Source: G963665215 sp963665215 (lineage in GTDB: Bacteria; Chloroflexota; Dehalococcoidia; Lucifugimonadales; CAUZJF01). From it: a stretch of 64,000 bases of DNA. Positions 57,391-64,000 of this stretch are shown here, piece by piece. Where the stretch lies: contig CAXXWW010000017.1 in assembly GCA_963665215.2 (NCBI GenBank), positions 620,001 through 684,000 of the forward strand. Reading direction: 5' to 3'. The notes beneath the pieces were generated by a model. The model did not search any database, was not told the DNA's origin, and worked only from the letters and a program-made list of their open reading frames with translations. A program made the position numbers and the translations under genes. The first letter of the stretch is position 1, and each line of letters begins with the position of its first letter.

Positions 57391-60300
57391 CTACAGCGAC
57401 GGGATCTCCTCCATAGTATCTTCTGCTGGGAAAGGCTCAGGTGCATCAGAGCTTGCCGTGAGGAATCCCGCCGGCTCCGCCTCCGGCTCTTCCAGCCCCA
57501 ACCGCTCGCGCCCCTCCTCGGACATGTCGAAGCGGGCCGGTATCAGCCTGCCGATGATGACGTTTTCCTTAAGACCCCGGAGGTAATCTACGTCGCCGTT
57601 AATCGATGCTTCAGTGAGGACTCGGGTGGTTTCCTGGAATGAGGCGGCGGCCAGGAAGCTCTCCATGTTCAGGGAGGCCTTCGTGATGCCCAAGAGTACC
57701 GGGCTTGCAGTAGCGGGCTCGCCGCCCTCGGCGAGGATACCCGCGTTGATCTCCTCATACTGATGCCGGTCTATGAGCTCCCCCGGGAGAAGGTCCGTGT
57801 CGCCCGGGCCGTCTATCATCACCTTTCTGAGCATCTGGGCTGACACCACCTCGATATGCTTGTCATGGATGGACACGCCCTGAGACCTGTAGACCTTCTG
57901 CACCTCCTGGATCAGGTAGCTCTGGACCCCTTCACGACCTTGAATCCTTAGGATCTGTTGCGGGCTCTTCGGTCCGGTGGTCAACGCCTGCCCGGCGGTT
58001 ACTCGGTCTTCGCTGTTCACGACGACGTGGGCCGCCGCGGGGATCACGTACTCCCGCCGCTCCTCGTCGATCCACTTAATGCTTAGCGCCCCGTCGTCGA
58101 CGTGGACGGTGCCTGAGACCCGGGCCATGATGTCGGAGCGCTGAAGCGACGCGGTCTCCTCCTCGGAGGACTCTTCGGACTCGGCGAGTTGCGCACCGAT
58201 GGTGACCGTCTGGCCGTCCGACACCAGCAATTTGTAGCCTTCCGGCAGCGGGTACTCGTCGCTGTACTCCTCGGTGCTGACTACCTGAATGCTCCTGCCC
58301 TCAGCGACGGCCGAGACCTCCGCGACGCCGTCGATCTCCGACAGCACTGCCTCCCCCTTCGGCGACCTGGCCTCGAACAGCTCCTCGACCCTCGGTAGAC
58401 CGCTTGTGATGTCGGCGCCCGCGATGCCACCGGTGTGGAAGGTGCGCATCGTGAGCTGGGTGCCAGGCTCTCCGATGCTCTGGGCAGCTATGATTCCCAC
58501 CGCTTCGCCTATCATTGCCGGCCGCCAGGTGGCCAGCGAGATACCGTAGCAACTGCGGCACACGCCGCGCGGGGACAGACATGACATCGGTGTGCGGACG
58601 AGGACACCAGGGACCTCTGCTTCTAGGAGTCGTCTGACGGCTTCCTCGTCGATCACCTCGTTGCGGTCTACGATTATCTCGCCTGTCGACGGGTTAGCTA
58701 CAGCAGCCGCGGCCAGCCGGCTAATGCAGCGCTCCCCAAATGGAGCGACTAGCGCGGCGTCCTCTTGGTTCTCAATCCACAGGCCGGCCTCCGTCTCGCA
58801 GTCTTCCAGCGACACCGTGACCTCCTGGGCCACGTCAATGAGGCGCCGCGTTAGATATCCACTGTCGGCGGTGCGTAGGGCCGTGTCGGCGAGGCCCTTC
58901 CTAGCGCCGTGCGTGGAGATGAAGTACTCCAGCACGCTCAGACCCTCCCGGAAGTTGGACTTGATGGGCCGGTCGATGATACGGCCTTTCGGGTCGGACA
59001 TCAGGCCTCTCATGCCGGCCATCTGCTTGATCTGCGCGATGTTTCCCCTGGCCCCTGAAGTGGCCATCAGGTAGATGCCGCCGTATTCGTGCAGGTTGGT
59101 TTCGATGACCTTGGTCAGGGTATCGTTAGCCTCGGTCCAAATCTGCACGGCGTTCGAGTAACGCTCATTCTCGGTGATCAGTCCGTCCATGTACTGCTGC
59201 TCCAGGAGGCTGACCTTTCGCTCCGCCTCACCAACAATGGCCTCCTTCTCCTCCGACACCTCGATGTCGTTAATGGCAATCGTAATGCCCGACTTTGAGG
59301 CATACCGGAACCCCAGGTCCTTTATGGCATCGAGCACCTCGAACGTCTCATCGTTTCCGAGGACCTTGTAACATTCGGCCGTGATGTCTCTTAGAGCCAT
59401 CTTGTCGAGCTCCTGATTGCGGAAGCCCAGTACCGGCGGCAAGATATCGTTGAAAATGATCCGTCCGACGGTGGTTTCAAGCCAGCCCGGTCCGTTATCA
59501 CCGGACTCGTGTCTCACCTTGACGAGCGCGCGCAGGTCTACTTGACCCAGCTCGTACGCCAGCCGCGCATCCTGGAAGCTGGCGAAACTGCGGCCCGTGC
59601 CGGGCGCCTCATCCTGGATAATCGTCATATAGTAGCAGCCCAGGACTATGTCAAGCGTAGGCGCGACAATGGGTTCGCCGGAGCTCGGCGACAGCATGTT
59701 GCGCACGCTCAACATCACCTTGTTGGCCTCCTGAACGGCCCCCCTGGACAGGGGTATGTGGACCGCCATCTGATCGCCGTCGAAGTCGGCGTTAAACGCG
59801 GTGCACACCAGGGGATGGAGTTGAATCGCCCCGCCTTCAACCAGGACCGGTTTAAAGGCTTGTATGCCGAGACGATGCAGCGTTGGCGCCCGGTTGAGCA
59901 ATACGGGCCGTTCTTTGACGATGTCCTCCAAGATATCCCAGACCTCGGGCGGGGCCCGCTCGGCCAGCCGCTTGGCACTCTTGATATTGTGCGCGTAGCC
60001 GTTGACAATCAGGCGGTTCATGACGAACGGCTTGAACAGCTCCAGTGCCATCCTCCTCGGCAGCCCGCACTCGTACAGCTTCAGCTTGGGCCCCACGATG
60101 ATGACGGAGCGGCCGCTGTAGTCCACTCGCTTTCCCAGAAGGTTTTGCCGGAATCGGCCCTGCTTGCCCCTGAGCAGGTCCGACAGGGACTTTAATTTGT
60201 GGTTGTGGCTGCCGGAGACGGCTCGGCCCCGACGCCCGTTGTCTATTAGCGCGTCCACGGCCTCCTGCAGCATCCGCTTTTCGTTGCGGACAATGATCTC

Positions 60301-61428
60301 CGGCGCCTGGAGCTCCATAAGCCTCTTCAAGCGATTGTTCCGGTTGATTACGCGCCGGTAAAGGTCGTTGAGATCGCTGGTCGCGAACCTGCCGCCGTCC
60401 AGCTGTACCATCGGCCTCAATTCGGGGGGTAGCACCGGTAGCACCGAAAGTATCATCCAGTCGGGCTTGTTTCCGCTTTTGCGGAAGGCCTCGACCACCC
60501 GCAAGCTCTTAATCGCCTTCTTGCGGCGCTGCCCGGAGGTCGATCGGAGCTCCTCCATCAGCGTGTTGCGCGTCGCCTCGAGGTCCAGCCCCTTTAGCAC
60601 ATCCAGGACGGCTTCCGCCCCCATGCCGGCGCTGAATATCTCTCCGTGGTGCTCACGGAGCTCCCGGCACCGGCTCTCTGTCAGGAGCTGGCCAACCCGC
60701 AGGTCCTCAAGCTCGTCTATCCGCGCGAGGATCTCGTTTTCCCGGTTCGCCTTCTCCTCTTCAGCCTCGATACTTGTCTTCTGTACCGCCTCCTGCTCAG
60801 CCTCCGGCTCCTCGCTCGCGGACTCGTCGGCGGATTCTGTCTCCTGGGCGTCGCTCCCTGCCTCGGCGGATTCTGTCTCCTGGGTGTCGCTCCCCCCCTC
60901 GGCGGGGATAGGCTCCCCAGTCTCCTGCGCCTCCCCCTCCGCGTGCTCATTTCCGTCGTCCAGCTCCTGTTGCAGCTGCTCTATGGCGGCGCTGCGAAGC
61001 TGCTCGTCCACGCTGGTTACAAGGAACTGTGCGAAGTATACGACCCGCTCCAGGTTCCTGGGCGAAAGGTCCAGCAACAGCCCCAGGCGGCTCGGCGTCC
61101 CCTTGGAGAACCACAGGTGGGCCACCGGAGCGGCCAGCGTGATGCGCCCTAGGCGCTCTCGGCGCACCTTCGAGCGGGCCACCTCTACCCCGCACCGGTC
61201 ACAGATCACGCCCTTGTAGCGAATCTTCTTGTACTTTCCGCAGTAGCACTCCCAGTCCTTGGTGGGACCAAAGATGCGCTCGCAGAAGAGGCCGTCCTTC
61301 TCAGGGCGTAGGGTGCGGTAGTTTATCGTCTCTGGCTTGGTGACCTCTCCGTAAGACCAGGTCTTGATCTGTTCCGGAGAGGCCAGGGAGATTCGAATCG
61401 CGTTGAAATCATTGCCGCTTTGGGCCAT
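57391..61428 (-). CDS. rpoC: DNA-directed RNA polymerase subunit beta' with acidic insert
   Basis: 1345 residues. N-terminal zinc site CYCGKYKKIRYKGVICDRCG, rudder/lid region, active-centre NADFDGDQMAVHIP (metal-binding Asp triad), bridge helix and trigger loop regions (GARGNIAQIKQMAGMRGLMS), and second zinc site CLSPRGVCRSCYG. Between about residues 155 and 216 there is an acidic Ser/Glu/Ala-rich insert with a duplicated unit (GSDTQETESAEA and GSDAQETESADE), not part of the usual beta' core. It lies 60 bp after rpoB, and rpsL, which normally follows, is 39 kb away. Confidence 0.97.
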   Translation of the reverse strand: MAQSGNDFNAIRISLASPEQIKTWSYGEVTKPETINYRTLRPEKDGLFCERIFGPTKDWECYCGKYKKIRYKGVICDRCGVEVARSKVRRERLGRITLAAPVAHLWFSKGTPSRLGLLLDLSPRNLERVVYFAQFLVTSVDEQLRSAAIEQLQQELDDGNEHAEGEAQETGEPIPAEGGSDTQETESAEAGSDAQETESADESASEEPEAEQEAVQKTSIEAEEEKANRENEILARIDELEDLRVGQLLTESRCRELREHHGEIFSAGMGAEAVLDVLKGLDLEATRNTLMEELRSTSGQRRKKAIKSLRVVEAFRKSGNKPDWMILSVLPVLPPELRPMVQLDGGRFATSDLNDLYRRVINRNNRLKRLMELQAPEIIVRNEKRMLQEAVDALIDNGRRGRAVSGSHNHKLKSLSDLLRGKQGRFRQNLLGKRVDYSGRSVIIVGPKLKLYECGLPRRMALELFKPFVMNRLIVNGYAHNIKSAKRLAERAPPEVWDILEDIVKERPVLLNRAPTLHRLGIQAFKPVLVEGGAIQLHPLVCTAFNADFDGDQMAVHIPLSRGAVQEANKVMLSVRNMLSPSSGEPIVAPTLDIVLGCYYMTIIQDEAPGTGRSFASFQDARLAYELGQVDLRALVKVRHESGDNGPGWLETTVGRIIFNDILPPVLGFRNQELDKMALRDITAECYKVLGNDETFEVLDAIKDLGFRYASKSGITIAINDIEVSEEKEAIVGEAERKVSLLEQQYMDGLITENERYSNAVQIWTEANDTLTKVIETNLHEYGGIYLMATSGARGNIAQIKQMAGMRGLMSDPKGRIIDRPIKSNFREGLSVLEYFISTHGARKGLADTALRTADSGYLTRRLIDVAQEVTVSLEDCETEAGLWIENQEDAALVAPFGERCISRLAAAAVANPSTGEIIVDRNEVIDEEAVRRLLEAEVPGVLVRTPMSCLSPRGVCRSCYGISLATWRPAMIGEAVGIIAAQSIGEPGTQLTMRTFHTGGIAGADITSGLPRVEELFEARSPKGEAVLSEIDGVAEVSAVAEGRSIQVVSTEEYSDEYPLPEGYKLLVSDGQTVTIGAQLAESEESSEEETASLQRSDIMARVSGTVHVDDGALSIKWIDEERREYVIPAAAHVVVNSEDRVTAGQALTTGPKSPQQILRIQGREGVQSYLIQEVQKVYRSQGVSIHDKHIEVVSAQMLRKVMIDGPGDTDLLPGELIDRHQYEEINAGILAEGGEPATASPVLLGITKASLNMESFLAAASFQETTRVLTEASINGDVDYLRGLKENVIIGRLIPARFDMSEEGRERLGLEEPEAEPAGFLTASSDAPEPFPAEDTMEEIPSL

Positions 61429-61488
61429 GTTTGCTCTCCCAGGCGCGTTTGTTCTACATGGATAGGCGTGCCGGTTCTAATTGATCAA

Positions 61489-64000
61489 CTAGTCCTCACC
61501 GCTTGGCCCCCCTTTGTCGGAAGGTTCAGCCGCGGTGGCCTCGGGCTGACCCCCGCCTTCAGCCGCGGTAGCCTCGAGCTGCTCTCCGCCATCGGCCGCG
61601 GTAGCCTCGAGCTGCTCTCCGCCATCGGCCGCGGTGGCCTCGGGCTGCTCTCCGCCATCGGCCGCAGCGCCATCTTGCGCTGCACCGGCGTCCAAAAGCG
61701 GGACCGTCGACCCAGTTTCCCCTACGATCTCAAGATTGGGCACCTCCTCAAGGGAGGGCTCCAACTCCGTCAGCGCGTCGGTTAACTGGTCCGCTTCCGG
61801 CTCCTCGTGCAGAAGCTCCACCGACAGGCCCAGGCTTTGCAGCTCCTTGAGGAGGACGTGAAACGACTCTGGAATGCCCGGTTGGACGATGTCCTCGCCC
61901 TTGACTATGGCCTCGTAGGTCTTCACCCGTCCGACCACGTCGTCAGACTTAACGGTCAGCATCTCCTGCAGGTTATATGCGGCGCTGTAGGCCTCGAGCG
62001 CCCATACCTCCATTTCGCCGAAACGCTGGCCGCCGAACTGCGCTTTGCCGCCCAGGGGCTGCTGTGTGATGAGCGAATACGGGCCCGTGGAACGGGCGTG
62101 GACCTTGTCTTCTACCAGGTGGATGAGCTTCATCATGTAAATGTATCCGACGGCGATTGGCTGATCGTAGGGCTCGCCTGTCCGTCCGTCGCGCAGGATA
62201 AACTTCCCTAGGATCGGCGCCGACACCCGCTGGTCTCGATTTAGCCGGAGGGCCTCGCGCCTCATTTCCTCAACGGACAGCTCGGTCACATCCTGGCCAA
62301 TCTCTTCCGTGAACCATATGCGGAGGCTGGCCTCACGGGCGTCGCCAGAGCTGTCTGATGTGAATACCTTATCGAAGTCGTAGCCGCGTTCTTCAAGCCA
62401 GGCGCGGGTGATGCCAAGATCGATTCGGGAGGTCATGTGCTCGTCCAGAGGCTTGGGGTCTATAGCCCCGGACCTTTCGATTATCCAGGACTGCGCCAGT
62501 GCGTCCTCGATGGCCAAATCAGAGGCGCCGTCGAATACCGGTGTCACGGCCCGGAAGCCCACCCCGTTTGCTGCCCATCCCAGGTGGGTCTCCAGCACCT
62601 GCCCCAGATTCATGCGCGAGGGCACGCCGATCGGGTTCAAGATCATATCTATTGGGGTGCCGTCCGGCAGGAAGGGCATGTCCTCTTCGGGCAGAATTCG
62701 GGATATCACGCCCTTGTTCCCGTGACGCCCAGCCATCTTGTCTCCCGCGGCCACCTTGCGCGTCTGGGCGACCCAGAGTCGTACAAGCTTATTGGCCCCG
62801 GGCGGCAACTCGTCGCCATTGGCCTTGCTCAGCACCTTGACGGCAATCACCTTGCCCCGCTCACCATGGGGTACGCGCAGGGAGCTGTCCTTCACATCTC
62901 TGGCTTTCTCGCCGAATATGGCCCGCAGTAGCTTCTCCTCGGCGCTGAGCTCCGTTTCGCCTTTCGGAGTGATCTTGCCTACGAGGATGTCGCCGGGGCC
63001 GATCTCAGCGCCAATGCGGATGACTCCCTCCTCGTCCAGGTCATGCAGGCTCTCATCCCCAACGTTGGGAATGTCGCGGGTGATCTCCTCAGGGCCCAGC
63101 TTGGTGTCCCTGGACTCCACCTCGTGCTTTTCAATGTGGATGGAGGTGAACCGGTCATCCTTGACCATCCTCTCGCTCATTATGATGGCGTCCTCGAAGT
63201 TGTAGCCCTCCCAGCTCATGAACGCCACCAATGTGTTCTGGCCCAGGGCCAGTTCGCCTAGCGCGGTGGACGAGCTGTCCGCCAGAATGTCGCCGATCGT
63301 GACCTGGTCTCCCTTTCTAACGACGGGACGCTGGTTGATGCAAGTGCCCTGGTTGCTTCTGACGAACTTCTTCAGCCGGTAGACAACATCCTCGCCGTCT
63401 TCTTCCCTCACAACGATCCTCTCGCCCGAGACCTCTGCGACCAGACCGGCTGTCTTGGACAGGATCACCTGGCCGCTGTCCCGGGCGACGCGACGCTCCA
63501 TGCCGGTTCCCACCAGCGGGGGCTCGGGCAGGAGCAGCGGGACGGCCTGACGCTGCATATTTGATCCCATCAGCGCCCGGTTGGCGTCGTCGTGTTCAAG
63601 GAAGGGGATGAGCGACGTGGAAACGCTGACCAGCTGCAACGGCGAGACATCCATGAAGTTCACGTTGTCGGGAGGCTCCATCGAGACGCCCTTCCCAATC
63701 CGGGTCTCCACTCGCTCGTGGAGGAACTGCCCGAGATCGTCCAGCGGCGAGTTGGCCTGTGCTATGTGGACCCGGTCCTCCGCGTCCGCCGCCAGGTACA
63801 CAATGTCCTCCTCCATTGAAGACACGTAGGGTTTGACGGCGATCCGCTGCTCGGGAATCTTCGCTATTCTAGTCCTCAACCCCTTGGTGACCACGCCTCC
63901 CGCGTTAAGAATGCTCTTCCCATCCTTAGCGACCACGGTCTCGGCCACCGTCCGACCCACAAGGTTCACGTCGGTGCTCAGAATATCTTTTTGGACCGTG
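61489..64000 (-). CDS. rpoB: DNA-directed RNA polymerase subunit beta, N-terminus outside window, with repetitive tail
   Basis: The open frame runs off the window edge (readable as TVQKDILSTDVNLVGRT at the edge); the first ATG inside the window is not the true start. The visible part holds the C-terminal two thirds: SWEGYNFEDAIIMSERMV, GRHGNKGVISRILPEEDMPF, PIDMILNPIGVPSRMNLGQ, GGKAQFGGQRFGEMEVWALE. The normal end (LLKELQSLGLSVELL) is followed by about 95 extra residues, acidic and then Ala/Gly/Glu-rich, with an 11-residue unit (ATAADGGEQLE) repeated about four times. The rifampicin-binding region would lie at or beyond the window edge. Confidence 0.96.
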   Translation of the reverse strand, partial: TVQKDILSTDVNLVGRTVAETVVAKDGKSILNAGGVVTKGLRTRIAKIPEQRIAVKPYVSSMEEDIVYLAADAEDRVHIAQANSPLDDLGQFLHERVETRIGKGVSMEPPDNVNFMDVSPLQLVSVSTSLIPFLEHDDANRALMGSNMQRQAVPLLLPEPPLVGTGMERRVARDSGQVILSKTAGLVAEVSGERIVVREEDGEDVVYRLKKFVRSNQGTCINQRPVVRKGDQVTIGDILADSSSTALGELALGQNTLVAFMSWEGYNFEDAIIMSERMVKDDRFTSIHIEKHEVESRDTKLGPEEITRDIPNVGDESLHDLDEEGVIRIGAEIGPGDILVGKITPKGETELSAEEKLLRAIFGEKARDVKDSSLRVPHGERGKVIAVKVLSKANGDELPPGANKLVRLWVAQTRKVAAGDKMAGRHGNKGVISRILPEEDMPFLPDGTPIDMILNPIGVPSRMNLGQVLETHLGWAANGVGFRAVTPVFDGASDLAIEDALAQSWIIERSGAIDPKPLDEHMTSRIDLGITRAWLEERGYDFDKVFTSDSSGDAREASLRIWFTEEIGQDVTELSVEEMRREALRLNRDQRVSAPILGKFILRDGRTGEPYDQPIAVGYIYMMKLIHLVEDKVHARSTGPYSLITQQPLGGKAQFGGQRFGEMEVWALEAYSAAYNLQEMLTVKSDDVVGRVKTYEAIVKGEDIVQPGIPESFHVLLKELQSLGLSVELLHEEPEADQLTDALTELEPSLEEVPNLEIVGETGSTVPLLDAGAAQDGAAADGGEQPEATAADGGEQLEATAADGGEQLEATAAEGGGQPEATAAEPSDKGGPSGED
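61557..61670 (-). repeat. 33-bp tandem repeat encoding the RpoB tail
   Basis: About three and a half copies of a 33-bp unit (on the plus strand beginning GCTGCTCTCCGCCATCGGCC) differing at only a few positions, for example GGTAGCCTCGAG versus GGTGGCCTCGGG. Unit length is a multiple of three, so copy-number change keeps the frame. High identity among units suggests recent expansion. Confidence 0.85.

Overview
The window is GC-rich (about 60%), bacterial, and tightly packed. Its long minus-strand run of ribosomal protein genes in S10-spc-alpha order, a zinc-type uS14, an ImuB/DUF6504/DnaE2 mutagenesis set, LarA-like and FAR-PlsC fusion proteins, and dispersed repeats containing a CTGAGTCTRTCGAAGG-like core suggest a Chloroflexota bacterium, probably Dehalococcoidia/SAR202-like. 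This placement is inferred from gene content and was not tested by phylogeny.

Layout. (1) 1-18.6 kb, minus strand: one almost gapless expression operon read from right to left: rpsL, rpsG, fusA, rpsJ, rplC, rplD, rplW, rplB, rpsS, rplV, rpsC, rplP, rpmC, rpsQ, rplN, rplX, rplE, rpsZ, rpsH, rplF, rplR, rpsE, rpmD, rplO, secY, adk, map, infA, rpmJ, rpsM, rpsK, then a membrane protein where rpsD-rpoA-rplQ would be expected. A consensus promoter (TTGACA-17-TATAAT) and a leader with two mutually exclusive hairpins precede rpsL. (2) 18.7-26.4 kb: YihY-like membrane protein, MBL-fold hydrolase, an acyl-activating enzyme fused to ACP and PlsC, a PlsY paralogue, a beta-propeller protein and a zinc alcohol dehydrogenase. 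(3) 26.9-28.2 kb: an intact IS481-family element with a 6-bp target duplication. (4) 28.2-35 kb: a DNA-damage block (SRAP, DnaE2, DUF6504, ImuB) with a LexA-type box inside the imuB promoter; a methyltransferase sits between. (5) 35.3-43 kb: a minus-strand operon of zinc dehydrogenase, LarA-like protein, diacylglycerol-kinase-like protein, FAR-PlsC fusion, HAD phosphatase and PlsY. (6) 43-55 kb: a decaying, IS-rich zone: a GMC oxidoreductase/hydrolase gene cut by an IS256-family element, a second inverted IS256 copy with a perfect 8-bp target duplication, an IS3-family element, remnants of Kelch, NHL and GMC genes, and an intact threonine-dehydrogenase-like gene. (7) 54.8-56.4 kb: HpcH/HpaI aldolase and ThuA-like genes. 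(8) 56.8-64 kb: tRNA-Asp, tRNA-Val, rpoC and the 3' part of rpoB.

Two themes stand out. First, the core expression machinery carries large low-complexity appendages: S17 has a tail of about 345 residues rich in E/A/P and R/K, RpoB has a tandem-repeat acidic tail, RpoC an acidic insert, and L5 a basic N-terminal extension of about 95 residues. Second, two neighbouring loci encode an unusual set of lipid enzymes (acyl activation + ACP + PlsC in one chain, acyl reductase + PlsC in another chain, two PlsY, a lipid kinase, a HAD phosphatase), which could make a reduced (alkyl/alkenyl or wax-like) glycerolipid. That function is inference.
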